Assembly (NCBI RefSeq): GCF_030680185.1
Contig: NZ_JAUXVZ010000020.1
Location: 19,546-83,545, forward strand
DNA from: Phenylobacterium sp.
Lineage (GTDB): Bacteria; Pseudomonadota; Alphaproteobacteria; Caulobacterales; Caulobacteraceae
Length of the DNA stretch: 64,000 nucleotides
Direction of reading: 5' to 3'
A program made the position numbers and the translations under genes. How positions within the stretch are numbered: the stretch's first letter is position 1; every line of letters begins with the position of its first letter. The notes under the pieces were generated by a model. It searched no databases and was not told the origin of the DNA. It saw nothing but the letters and a program-made list of their open reading frames with translations. This document shows positions 45,166-53,975 of this stretch, one piece after another.

Positions 45166-46086
45166 TCAGGCGGCGGCGGGTTCGCCGACCACGCCCTGCC
45201 CTTCGGCCAGCCAGCGGGCGCATTCGGGGCCAAGTTCGGCCAGGGCCCGCGCCTCGTAGGCGGCGTTGTCCTCGGGGGTGAGCACCTCGCTCCAACGGCC
45301 GTTGACGCCCTTGTTGATGAAGGTCTGCGCGCCGCCCTCGAAGACCGCCCCGCCCAGGGGCGCCACGTTCTCGGCATGGGCCTTCATCCAGTCGAACGAG
45401 CAGTGCTCCAGGATCTGCGGCCAGCGGTCTTCGGGAACGTCGCAGTCCAGGAATGCTGCGATCCGGCGCATCTGGCCCTCGAGGTCCCGCTTCAGATCGT
45501 TGAAATGGACCAGCATCACGTTGGGCAGGTCCCGGATCGCCCACCAGGATGCGACATTCTCCCAATAGGGCCAGAAGGGCGCGCCGTCCTCCGCGAGCCA
45601 GGTCTGGAAGTATCGACGAATGTCCGGGTCCGGGCGCTCGATCGGCGGCCCGACCCGGCCCGGCGTGCCGTTCAAGGCGTCGTAGAAGAGCTGATTGGCC
45701 CCAGCGTGATGGTTGTAGAGGCTCCAGACCACATCGCGACCATCACGGCCGATGTAGAGATACTTGGCGTCCGGTGAAAAGCGCAGGGCGTCCACCGGCA
45801 GGTGGGTCTTGAGGATCCGCCGGTGGGTCTGGGCCTCAAGGATGTCCAGCAGGTCGGGCGGCATAATCCGCAGATCCACCCAGGGCGAGATCTCGGCCAC
45901 CTTCACCGTGGGATCGCCCGCAAACACCATCTGGCCGACGATGTGCTGGGTCCAGCTGATGCCGGACTTGGCGTAGGTGCTGACGATGACGTCGTCGGGA
46001 CGGAAGACGAAGCGATCCCACACTGTGGAATCCATATGGTGGTTATGCAGATCCCGCGTCTTTTGCGGCCAGGCAGGCGACGACAT
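45166..46086 (-). CDS. PAPS-dependent sulfotransferase domain protein
   Basis: 306 aa, cytoplasmic. PAPS-binding signatures: 5'-phosphosulfate loop VSTYAKSGISWTQHIVGQM, 3'-phosphate loop YLYIGRDGRDVVWSLYNHH, and a C-terminal AQTFINKGVNGRWSEVL resembling the RKGxxGDWK motif. The lysine of the 5' loop and the catalytic histidine of KTHLPVDALRF are in place. It resembles cytosolic small-molecule sulfotransferases; the acceptor is unknown. It stands alone between gatC and ruvX, so it may be an accessory gene. Confidence 0.88.
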   Translation of the reverse strand: MSSPAWPQKTRDLHNHHMDSTVWDRFVFRPDDVIVSTYAKSGISWTQHIVGQMVFAGDPTVKVAEISPWVDLRIMPPDLLDILEAQTHRRILKTHLPVDALRFSPDAKYLYIGRDGRDVVWSLYNHHAGANQLFYDALNGTPGRVGPPIERPDPDIRRYFQTWLAEDGAPFWPYWENVASWWAIRDLPNVMLVHFNDLKRDLEGQMRRIAAFLDCDVPEDRWPQILEHCSFDWMKAHAENVAPLGGAVFEGGAQTFINKGVNGRWSEVLTPEDNAAYEARALAELGPECARWLAEGQGVVGEPAAA

Positions 46087-46221
46087 CCGAACCCCCAGAG
46101 CTCAATCCTCGCCGGCTCATATCCGCTGGCTAGACCCCGACCAATACCGAAGTTCGATGAACTTGCTGCTTCGGCGCCCAAAATCGCGTGGCGCCCTTCC
46201 CCGACATGATATGAGCGGCCC

Positions 46222-46719
46222 ATGCCCGTACTGGATCTCAGCGAACTGCCCGCCCACCTGCCCCGTCTTGGCCCCGTCGTGGGCCTGGACCTGGGCGAAA
46301 AGACCATCGGCGTGGCGGTGTCCGACACCAGCCGCATGGTGGCCTCGCCCCTGAAGCTGATCCGCAAGACCAAGTTCACCGCCGACGCCGAAGCCCTGTT
46401 CGCCCTGATGGAGGGCCGCGGCGCGGTTGGCGTGATCATCGGCCTGCCGGTCAATATGGATGGCACCGAAGGGACGCGCTGCCAGTCCAGCCGCGCCTTC
46501 GCCCGCAACCTGCTGCGGCTGCGCGACCTGCCCATCGCCTTCTGGGACGAGCGGATGTCGTCCATGGCGGTGAACCGCATGCTGGTGGATGAGGCTGACA
46601 TGACCCGCGCCCGCCGCGGCGAGGTGGTCGACAAGACCGCAGCGGCCTGGATTCTCCAGGGCGCCTTGGAGCGGCTGCGCAACCTGGCGGACGCTGCGCC
46701 GCCGCCGTCCGAGGCCTGA
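46222..46719 (+). CDS. ruvX: Putative pre-16S rRNA nuclease RuvX (YqgF)
   Basis: 165 aa. RNase H-like fold: VVGLDLGEKTIGVAVSDTSRMVASPL (first catalytic aspartate), VGVIIGLPVNMDGTEGTRC, LPIAFWDERMSSMAVNRML, and VDKTAAAWILQGAL with the final aspartate. Matures the 5' end of 16S rRNA in E. coli. It lies 64 bases before pyrB, possibly in the same transcription unit. Confidence 0.95.
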   Translation: MPVLDLSELPAHLPRLGPVVGLDLGEKTIGVAVSDTSRMVASPLKLIRKTKFTADAEALFALMEGRGAVGVIIGLPVNMDGTEGTRCQSSRAFARNLLRLRDLPIAFWDERMSSMAVNRMLVDEADMTRARRGEVVDKTAAAWILQGALERLRNLADAAPPPSEA

Positions 46720-46783
46720 ACATGTGGACGGCGGCCACAGGCGCCTTGGCGAAGCGGGTCGCCCCCCTTAAGAGGGCGCTTTA

Positions 46784-47761
46784 ATGAGCGCGCCCGAATC
46801 CGGTCTGATCGACGTCCTGGGGAAGACCTTCCCCTTTCCGAAGCGCCATTTCCTGTCGGTTCTGGATCTGAACCCCGTCGAGGTCAGCGACCTGCTGGAC
46901 CTGGCCGACGGCTTTGTGGCCCTCAACCGCCAGACCTCGAAGAAGCTCGACCTGCTCAAGGGTCGGACTTTGATGAACCTGTTCTTCGAGAATTCCACCC
47001 GCACCCAGAGCTCCTTCGAGCTGGCGGGCAAGCGGCTGGGCGCCGACGTCGTGAATATGAGCCCAAGGGCCTCGTCGATCTCCAAGGGCGAGACCCTGAT
47101 CGACACCGCCGTCACCCTGAACGCCATGCAGCCGGACCTGCTGGTGGTGCGCCACGCCTCGTCGGGCGCGGCCTCCCTGCTGTCGCAGAAGGTGTCCTGC
47201 TCGGTGATCAACGCCGGCGACGGCCAGCATGAACATCCCACCCAGGCCCTGCTGGACGCGCTCTCCATGCGCCGCGCCTTCGGCCGCATCGCGGGCCTGC
47301 GGGTGGCGATCTGCGGCGACGTGCTCCACAGCCGGGTGGCGCGCTCCAATGTCGGCCTGCTGCAGATGATGGGAGCCGAGGTCCGGCTGGTGGGTCCGCC
47401 GACCCTTATGCCGGCCGAAGCCGACCGATGGGGCTCGGAGGTTTATCACGACCTGCGCAAGGGCATTGAGGGCTGCGACGTGGTCATGATGCTCCGCCTG
47501 CAGCTGGAGCGCATGGACGGCGTGCTGGCGCCGTCGCAGCGGGAATATTTTCGCTTCTTCGGCCTCGACCGGGAAAAGCTGGCCTGCGCCGCCCCCCACG
47601 TTCGGGTGATGCACCCCGGCCCCATGAACCGGGGCGTGGAGATCGATTCCGAGGTGGCCGACGACCTGGCCGTCAGCCTGATTCAGGATCAGGTGGAGAT
47701 GGGGGTCGCCGCCCGCATGGCGGTGCTCGCCGCCCTCTCGGCCCGACTGGATAACGACTGA
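46784..47761 (+). CDS. pyrB: Aspartate carbamoyltransferase catalytic subunit
   Basis: 325 aa. Carbamoyl-phosphate motif [20 protein letters not shown], then [30 protein letters not shown], and [18 protein letters not shown] (HPTQ). Second step of pyrimidine synthesis. Its stop overlaps the next gene (TGATG). No pyrI is present. The partner downstream is a degenerate dihydroorotase-like protein, suggesting the class A dodecameric PyrB-PyrC' enzyme known from Pseudomonas. Confidence 0.96.
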   Translation: MSAPESGLIDVLGKTFPFPKRHFLSVLDLNPVEVSDLLDLADGFVALNRQTSKKLDLLKGRTLMNLFFENSTRTQSSFELAGKRLGADVVNMSPRASSISKGETLIDTAVTLNAMQPDLLVVRHASSGAASLLSQKVSCSVINAGDGQHEHPTQALLDALSMRRAFGRIAGLRVAICGDVLHSRVARSNVGLLQMMGAEVRLVGPPTLMPAEADRWGSEVYHDLRKGIEGCDVVMMLRLQLERMDGVLAPSQREYFRFFGLDREKLACAAPHVRVMHPGPMNRGVEIDSEVADDLAVSLIQDQVEMGVAARMAVLAALSARLDND

Positions 47762-49056
47762 TGGCGCCCCGCCCCCTCGCCCTTCTGAATGCGCGTCTCG
47801 TCGATCCGGCCAGCGGCTGGGACGGCCCCGGCGCCCTGCTGGTCAAGAACGGCAAGATCGCCGAGGTCGCCTTCGGCGGCGACCTGGGAAGCCTGTCGGA
47901 CGACATCGAGACCCTGGACACCCGCGGCGCCATGCTCAGCCCGGGGCTCGTCGACCTGCGGGTCAAGACCGGCGAGCCGGGCGCCGAGCCCAAGGAGACG
48001 CTGAAGTCCGCCGCCCTGGCCGCGGCCGCCGGCGGGGTCACCTCCATCGTCGTCCAGCCCGACACCTCGCCCGCGGTGGACGACCCCTCGGTGGTGGATT
48101 TCATCCTGCGCCGGGCCCGCGACATCGAGCTGGTCCACGTCTATCCGGCCGGCGCCGCCACCAAGGGCCTGGCGGGCGAGCGCATGGCCGAGATCGGCCT
48201 GATGCGGGACGCCGGCTGCGTCTATGTCACCGACGCCGACCGGCCGATCGTCAATTCCAAGGTCCTGCGGCGGCTCCTGGCCTATGCCAAGAGCTTCGGC
48301 GTCCTGGTCGCCCACCGCCCGGCCGATCCCTGGCTGGCGGCCGGCGCGGCGGCCACAGAAGGCGAACTGGCCGGCCGCATGGGCCTGCCCTCGGTCCCGC
48401 CCATCGCCGAAAAGATCATGCTGGAGCGCGACCTCGCCCTGGTCGAGCTGACCGGCGGACGGCTGCTGGTGGACCAGATCACCACGGCCTGCGCCCTGGA
48501 GAGCCTGGAACGCGGCAAGGCCCGCGGCCTGGACGTGACGGCCACCACCTCGATCAACCACCTGTCGTTCAACGAGGTGGACATCGGCGACTACCGCACC
48601 TTCTGCAAGGTCGATCCCCCCCTGCGCGGCGAAGACGACCGCCAGGCGGTGATCGACGCCCTGGCCTCGGGCCTGATCGACATCGTGGTGTCGGCCCATG
48701 CGCCGGCCCCTGCCGAGGACAAGCGCCTGCCCTATGACGAGGCCGCGCCGGGCGCCGTGGGGCTCCAGACCCTGCTGCCGGCCCTGCTGGCCTTCCACCA
48801 TGAGGGGCGCATTCCCCTGATCGACCTGATGCGCACGGTCACCAGCCGGCCGGCCGAACTGCTGGGCCTGCCCGCCGGGCGCCTGGCCAAGGGGGCGCCC
48901 GCCGACCTCGTGCTCTGCGACCTGAACGCGCCGATGATCGTCGACCTGGCCGATCTGAAGTCCAAGTCAAAGAACTCGCCCTTCGATGGCCGCCGCCTGC
49001 AGGGGGTGGTCCGCATGACCCTGGTTGACGGCCGCGTAGTGCATCGCGCCAACTAG
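47761..49056 (+). CDS. pyrC': Dihydroorotase-like protein PyrC', predicted catalytically inactive
   Basis: 431 aa. The fold is that of dihydroorotase, but the metal-binding H-x-H of the canonical DLHVHLREPG is replaced: PGLVDLRVKTGEPG. The NT of CMPNTNP reads QPDTSP, and the catalytic DHAPH segment reads VVSAHAPAPAED, losing the aspartate. In Pseudomonas such a PyrC' is a structural partner required for PyrB assembly. Tight coupling to pyrB (TGATG) supports this. An active pyrC must lie elsewhere. Confidence 0.88.
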   Translation: MAPRPLALLNARLVDPASGWDGPGALLVKNGKIAEVAFGGDLGSLSDDIETLDTRGAMLSPGLVDLRVKTGEPGAEPKETLKSAALAAAAGGVTSIVVQPDTSPAVDDPSVVDFILRRARDIELVHVYPAGAATKGLAGERMAEIGLMRDAGCVYVTDADRPIVNSKVLRRLLAYAKSFGVLVAHRPADPWLAAGAAATEGELAGRMGLPSVPPIAEKIMLERDLALVELTGGRLLVDQITTACALESLERGKARGLDVTATTSINHLSFNEVDIGDYRTFCKVDPPLRGEDDRQAVIDALASGLIDIVVSAHAPAPAEDKRLPYDEAAPGAVGLQTLLPALLAFHHEGRIPLIDLMRTVTSRPAELLGLPAGRLAKGAPADLVLCDLNAPMIVDLADLKSKSKNSPFDGRRLQGVVRMTLVDGRVVHRAN

Positions 49057-49183
49057 CTGAACCATTGTTGCCCGGCTCGACGACCGGCGCTATGCATGGG
49101 CGAACAAAACAGCAACGGCAGATCCTGGGCGTCGTGACACGCGAAAGCGACGCCGCCAGGACTTAGGGAAACCGGGGAAACAG

Positions 49184-49840
49184 ATGCCGACCGACACCTT
49201 GAGCCTCGCGCTCATCGCCGCCGCCCTGATCGGCGGATACCTGCTGGGCTCCATCCCCTTCGGCGTCCTCGCCACCCGTCTGGGTGGGGCCGGCGACGTG
49301 CGCGCCATCGGGTCGGGCAACATCGGCGCGACCAATGTGCTGCGCACTGGCCGCAAGGATCTGGCCCTGATCACCGTGCTCGGCGACGGCGGCAAGGGCG
49401 CTATGGCGGTGTTCCTCGCCTGGATGATGACGCGGAACGGGCCGCAGAGCGCGCAGGCGACCCTCACCGCCCTGGCCGGCGGCGCAGCCTTTATCGGCCA
49501 CATCTTCCCGGTCTGGCTGGGCTTCAAGGGCGGCAAGGGCGTGGCCACCTTCTTTGGGACGCTGCTGGCGGCGGCCTGGCCGGTGGGCCTTCTGGCCGGC
49601 GCCACCTGGATCCTGGTCGCCCTGGTCTTCCGGCTCTCGTCCCTGGCGGCCCTGACGGCGGCGGTGCTGGCGCCCATCTATGTGTTCGCCACCGACCGCC
49701 CCTATCCCATCGCCGTGCTGGCCGTGGTCATGGGCGTGCTGATCTTCGTCCGGCACAAGGACAACATCGCCCGCCTGCTGAAGGGCCAGGAGCCGAAGAT
49801 CGGCGGCGGCAAGACGCCGGCGTCCCAGGACCCTGCATGA
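49184..49840 (+). CDS. plsY: Acyl-phosphate glycerol-3-phosphate acyltransferase
   Basis: 218 aa with about five membrane helices. PlsY motifs: YLLGSIPFGVLATRL, GSGNIGATNVLRTGRKDLAL, and GHIFPVWLGFKGGKGVATFFG. Makes lysophosphatidate from acyl-phosphate and glycerol-3-phosphate at the inner membrane. Its stop overlaps the dprA start by four bases (ATGA), a pairing seen in many alphaproteobacteria. Confidence 0.96.
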   Translation: MPTDTLSLALIAAALIGGYLLGSIPFGVLATRLGGAGDVRAIGSGNIGATNVLRTGRKDLALITVLGDGGKGAMAVFLAWMMTRNGPQSAQATLTALAGGAAFIGHIFPVWLGFKGGKGVATFFGTLLAAAWPVGLLAGATWILVALVFRLSSLAALTAAVLAPIYVFATDRPYPIAVLAVVMGVLIFVRHKDNIARLLKGQEPKIGGGKTPASQDPA

Positions 49841-50931
49841 GCCCTGGCCTGACGCCCCAGGCCCGGCGCGACTGGTTGCGGCTGGCCCGCAGCGAGGGGG
49901 TCGGCGCGGTGACCTTCGACCAGCTGATCCGCCGCTACGCCGAGCCTGGTCGCGCCCTTGAGGCCCTGCCGGACCTGGCCCGACGGGGCGGACGCGCCCG
50001 GGGTCCCGCCATCCCCTCGACCGACGAGATCGAGGCCGAGCTCGCCGCCGGCGAAGCCCTGGGCGCTCAGCTCATCTGCGCCTGCGAGGCCAGCTACCCC
50101 CAGGCGCTGGCGGCCCTGGACCCGCCGCCGCCGGTGCTGTGGGCGCGCGGGGACATCCGCCTGCTCGACCGCTCCATCGTGGCCATCGTCGGCGCCCGGG
50201 TCGCCTCGGCCGCCGGCCAGCGATTCGCCCGCGGTCTGGCCGCCGAACTGGGACAGGCCGGACACGTAGTCGCCTCAGGCATGGCCCGGGGCATCGATGG
50301 CGCCGCCCATGAAGGGTCGCTGGAGCACGGCAGCATCGCCGTCCTGGGCGGCGGGGTGGACGACATCTATCCCCCCGAGCACCGGGATCTCTATCGCCGG
50401 CTGACCGAGCAGGGCTGCGTGGTGGCCGAGCATCCGCCGGGACGTCAGGCCCAGGCCCGCGACTTTCCCCGCCGCAACCGGATCATCGCCGGCCTGTCCC
50501 GGGCGGTGGTGGTGGTCGAGGCCGAGCTGCGGTCGGGCTCGCTGATCACCGCCCGCCTGGCCGCGGAGCAGGGCCGTGACGTGCTGGCGGTGCCCGGCTC
50601 GCCGCTCGACCCCCGCGCCCGCGGCGCCAACGATCTGATCCGCCAGGGCGCGGCCCTCTGTGAAGGCGTGGAGGACGTGTTGCGCGCGCTGGACACCTTC
50701 GACGGATTTCGGGACCGGGAACGCGCCTATGCGGGCCCGCCGCCCTGCGTGGTCACCGACCAGGCCCTGGTCGAAACCGTTGCGGCGCTGCTTTCGCCGA
50801 CCCCGGTCTCGCGGGATGAACTGGTGCGCGCCTCTGGCCGTGACGCCGGCGCCGTGGCCGCAGCCTTGGTGGAGTTGGCCGTCGCCGGCCGGGCCGAGCT
50901 GCTGCCCGGCGGCCAGGCTGTCGGCGCGTGA
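49837..50931 (+). CDS. dprA: DNA-processing protein DprA
   Basis: 364 aa. An N-terminal SAM-like region is followed by the Rossmann fold: VAIVGARVASAAGQRFARGLAAELGQAGHVVASGMARGIDGAAHEGSLEHGSIAVLGGGVDDIYPPEH, RNRIIAGLSRAVVVVEAELRSGSLITARLAAEQGRDVLAVPGSPLD. A C-terminal winged-helix domain follows from about residue 300. Loads RecA on incoming single-stranded DNA during transformation; widely present even in species without known competence. Confidence 0.95.
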   Translation: MSPGLTPQARRDWLRLARSEGVGAVTFDQLIRRYAEPGRALEALPDLARRGGRARGPAIPSTDEIEAELAAGEALGAQLICACEASYPQALAALDPPPPVLWARGDIRLLDRSIVAIVGARVASAAGQRFARGLAAELGQAGHVVASGMARGIDGAAHEGSLEHGSIAVLGGGVDDIYPPEHRDLYRRLTEQGCVVAEHPPGRQAQARDFPRRNRIIAGLSRAVVVVEAELRSGSLITARLAAEQGRDVLAVPGSPLDPRARGANDLIRQGAALCEGVEDVLRALDTFDGFRDRERAYAGPPPCVVTDQALVETVAALLSPTPVSRDELVRASGRDAGAVAAALVELAVAGRAELLPGGQAVGA

Positions 50932-50936
50932 GGCGC

Positions 50937-51131
50937 TCAGTCCCGGCCTGCCTGCGGGGGATCGGGGGCGCCGGCCGAAGCGCGAGCCGCCTCCAGGGCG
51001 GCGACCATCAGGGTCGTGGCCAGTCCGCGATAGCCCTTCACGGCGGCCAGTTCGGACAGGTCGCGGAGCATTTCTTCAATGAACACGGCGACCCTTTGGG
51101 GGGACGCGCCCGGCGGAAGAGGTTCGATCAT
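50937..51131 (-). CDS. Small hypothetical protein
   Basis: 64 aa: MIEPLPPGASPQRVAVFIEEMLRDLSELAAVKGYRGLATTLMVAALEAARASAGAPDPPQAGRD. Two amphipathic helices are likely. The composition and regular helical pattern look like a real protein, but I do not recognise the family. GAAATGATC-type context gives only a weak RBS. Convergent with dprA, divergent from topA across a palindrome-containing region. Confidence 0.6.
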   Translation of the reverse strand: MIEPLPPGASPQRVAVFIEEMLRDLSELAAVKGYRGLATTLMVAALEAARASAGAPDPPQAGRD

Positions 51132-51181
51132 TTCAGATATCTCTGCTATGCAAACAGTGGAGCTTGCGCACATGCGCTGTA

Positions 51182-51196
51182 AACCCATCATGGGTT
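51182..51196. promoter_or_regulatory. Perfect palindrome upstream of topA
   Basis: AACCCAT-C-ATGGGTT is a perfect 7-1-7 inverted repeat between the divergent small gene and topA. A TTGACA follows at 51223-51228. It is an operator candidate; no regulator is identified. Confidence 0.45.
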
Positions 51197-51309
51197 GTGT
51201 TTGGGGGCGAACCTGCGGCCGGTTGACATCGCCCTACGCCCAAGCCCACCTTTCGCGCCTTTGTGTTCCGGGCTTTCCGCCCGCGTAGCCGTCAGTCAAA
51301 GCCCCATAA

Positions 51310-53970
51310 ATGAACGTCGTCGTCGTCGAGAGCCCGGCCAAGGCCAAGACCATCAACAAGTACCTGGGCAGCGACTATGTCGTTCTGGCCTCGTACGGCC
51401 ATGTGCGCGATCTGCCGCCCAAGGATGGCTCCGTCCGACCGGACGAGGACTTCGCCATGAGCTGGGACGTGGACGCCAAGTCCTCCAAGCGGCTCAACGA
51501 CATCGCCGAGGCGATGAAGGGAGCTGACCGCCTGATCCTCGCCACCGACCCCGACCGCGAAGGCGAGGCCATCTCCTGGCACGTGCTGGAGGTCCTTCAG
51601 AAGAAGAAGGTCATCAAGGGGGCGCAGGTCCAGCGGGTGGTGTTCAACGCCATCACCAAGTCGGCCGTCACCGAGGCCATGAAGGCCCCGCGGGACATCG
51701 ACATGGAGCTGGTCGAGGCCTATCTCGCCCGCCGCGCCCTGGACTATCTGGTGGGCTTCACCCTCTCGCCGGTGCTGTGGCGCAAGCTGCCGGGCTCGCG
51801 CTCGGCCGGGCGGGTGCAGTCGGTGGCCCTGCGCCTGATCGTCGACCGCGAACTCGAGATCGAGCGGTTCAAGACCCAGGAATACTGGACCGTCGACGCC
51901 GATGTGTCGGCCGGCGGCGACCCCTTCGTGGCCCGGCTGGTCAAGCACCAGGCCAAGCGGCTGACCAAGTTCGACCTGGGCGATGAGGCCGCCGCCGAGG
52001 CCGCCAAGGCCGCGGTCCAGGCCGCCAGCTTCACCATCGCCTCGGTGGAGAAGAAGCCGGCCAAGCGCTCGCCGGCCCCGCCCTTCACCACCTCGACCCT
52101 GCAGCAGGAGGCCTCGCGCAAGCTCGGCTTCTCCGCCCAGCGGACCATGCAGGCCGCCCAGAAGCTCTATGAGGGCGTCGATATCGGCGGCGAGACCGTC
52201 GGCCTGATCACCTATATGCGGACCGATGGCGTGCAGGCCGCGCCCGAGGCTCTCGACGAAGCCCGCATGGTGATCGGCGGGGTCTACGGCAAGGAATATG
52301 TGCCCGAGCAGGCGCGCATCTATCGCACCAAGGCCAAGAACGCCCAGGAGGCCCACGAGGCGATCCGGCCGACCAGCCTGGCCCGCAATCCTGGCTCCCT
52401 GCGCCTGGATGGCGATCTGGGCCGGCTGTACGAGCTGATCTGGAAGCGGATGATCGCCTCGCAGATGGAGAGCGCCCGCATCGAGCGCACCACCATCGAG
52501 CTGGAAAGCGCCGACGGCCAGACCGGCCTGCGGGCCACCGGCCAGGTCATCCTGTTCGATGGTTACCTGGCGGTCTACGAAGAGGGCCGCGACGACGCCG
52601 ACGACGAGGAATCCGGCCGTCTGCCCCAGGTGACCCAAGGCGCCAGCGCCAAGGTCGCCGCCGCCCGCGCCGCCCAGCACTTCACCGAGCCGCCGCCCCG
52701 CTATTCCGAAGCCAGCCTGGTCAAGAAGATGGAGGAGCTCGGCATCGGCCGGCCCTCGACCTACGCCTCGGTGCTGACCGTGCTGCGCGACCGCGACTAT
52801 GTGAAGATGGACAAGAACCGGTTCGTGCCCGAGGACAAGGGCCGCCTGGTCACCGCCTTCCTTGAGCAGTTCTTCCGCCGCTATGTGGAGTACGACTTCA
52901 CCGCGGCCCTGGAGGAGAAGCTCGACCTGGTCTCGGCGGGCGAGCTCGACTGGAAGGTCCTACTGCGGGAATTCTGGCAGGACTTCCACGCCGCCGTCGG
53001 CGAGATCTCCGAACTGCGCGTCACCAACGTGCTGGACGCCCTGAACGACGCGCTGGGCCCGCACATCTTCCCGGACAAGGGCGACGGCGCCGATCCCCGC
53101 GCCTGCCCGACCTGCGGCACAGGACGCCTGTCGCTGAAGACCGGCAAGTTCGGCGCCTTCATCGGCTGCTCCAACTATCCCGAATGCCGGTTCACCCGAC
53201 CCATCGCCCAGACCGAGGGCGACGAGGCCGACGCGGCCAATGGCGACCGGGAACTGGGGACCGATCCCGAGACCGGCCTGATCGTCTATCTGAAGAGCGG
53301 CCGCTTTGGCCCCTATGTGCAGCTGGGCGAAGGCGACAAGCCCAAGCGCTCCAGCCTGCCCAAGACTTGGTCGCCGGCGGCCATGGACCTGGAAAAAGGC
53401 CTGCGCCTGCTGCGCCTGCCCCGCGAGGTGGGCGCCCACCCCGAGGACGGACAGATGATCCTGGCGGGCCTTGGCCGCTATGGGCCGTTCGTGCAGCACA
53501 ACGGCGCCTACGCCAATCTGGAGAGCATCGACGAGGTCTTCGAGGTCGGCCTCAACCGCGCCGTGGCGCTGATCGCCGAGAAGAAGGCGGGCGGCAAGGG
53601 CCGCCGTGGCGAGGCTGCGGCCCTGAAAGAGCTCGGCGCCCACCCGGCCGACGGCCAGCCGGTGCGGGTGCTGTCGGGGCGCTATGGCCCCTACATCAAG
53701 CACGGCGCCACCAACGCCAATGTGCCCCGCGGGGGTGATCCGCAGGAGGTGACCCTGGAACAGGCGGTCGCCCTGCTGGCAGAGCGCGAGGCCAAGGGCG
53801 GGGGCAAGAAGAAGCCGGTCAAGAAGGCCGCGGCCAAGCCCAAGGCTGAGAAGGCTGAAAAGGCGCCGGCGGCGAAGAAGACGGCGGCTCCGAAAGCTGC
53901 GGCGAAAAAGCCCGCCGCAAAGAAACCTGCGGCCAAGAAGGCGCCCGCCAAGAAAACCGCGGCCAGCTAA
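51310..53970 (+). CDS. topA: DNA topoisomerase I
   Basis: 886 aa. TOPRIM domain: MNVVVVESPAKAKTINKYLGSDYVVLASYGHVRDLP and ILATDPDREGEAISWH (DxD). The active-site tyrosine is Y302 in GLITYMRTDGVQ. A C4 zinc finger follows (CPTCGTGRLSLKTGKFGAFIGCSNYPEC), then three further topo-I repeat modules without cysteines (GRFGPYVQLGE, GRYGPFVQHNG, GRYGPYIKHGA). The last 55 residues are a Lys/Ala/Pro-rich tail. Relaxes negative supercoils. Confidence 0.97.
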   Translation: MNVVVVESPAKAKTINKYLGSDYVVLASYGHVRDLPPKDGSVRPDEDFAMSWDVDAKSSKRLNDIAEAMKGADRLILATDPDREGEAISWHVLEVLQKKKVIKGAQVQRVVFNAITKSAVTEAMKAPRDIDMELVEAYLARRALDYLVGFTLSPVLWRKLPGSRSAGRVQSVALRLIVDRELEIERFKTQEYWTVDADVSAGGDPFVARLVKHQAKRLTKFDLGDEAAAEAAKAAVQAASFTIASVEKKPAKRSPAPPFTTSTLQQEASRKLGFSAQRTMQAAQKLYEGVDIGGETVGLITYMRTDGVQAAPEALDEARMVIGGVYGKEYVPEQARIYRTKAKNAQEAHEAIRPTSLARNPGSLRLDGDLGRLYELIWKRMIASQMESARIERTTIELESADGQTGLRATGQVILFDGYLAVYEEGRDDADDEESGRLPQVTQGASAKVAAARAAQHFTEPPPRYSEASLVKKMEELGIGRPSTYASVLTVLRDRDYVKMDKNRFVPEDKGRLVTAFLEQFFRRYVEYDFTAALEEKLDLVSAGELDWKVLLREFWQDFHAAVGEISELRVTNVLDALNDALGPHIFPDKGDGADPRACPTCGTGRLSLKTGKFGAFIGCSNYPECRFTRPIAQTEGDEADAANGDRELGTDPETGLIVYLKSGRFGPYVQLGEGDKPKRSSLPKTWSPAAMDLEKGLRLLRLPREVGAHPEDGQMILAGLGRYGPFVQHNGAYANLESIDEVFEVGLNRAVALIAEKKAGGKGRRGEAAALKELGAHPADGQPVRVLSGRYGPYIKHGATNANVPRGGDPQEVTLEQAVALLAEREAKGGGKKKPVKKAAAKPKAEKAEKAPAAKKTAAPKAAAKKPAAKKPAAKKAPAKKTAAS

Positions 53971-53975
53971 GCGCC

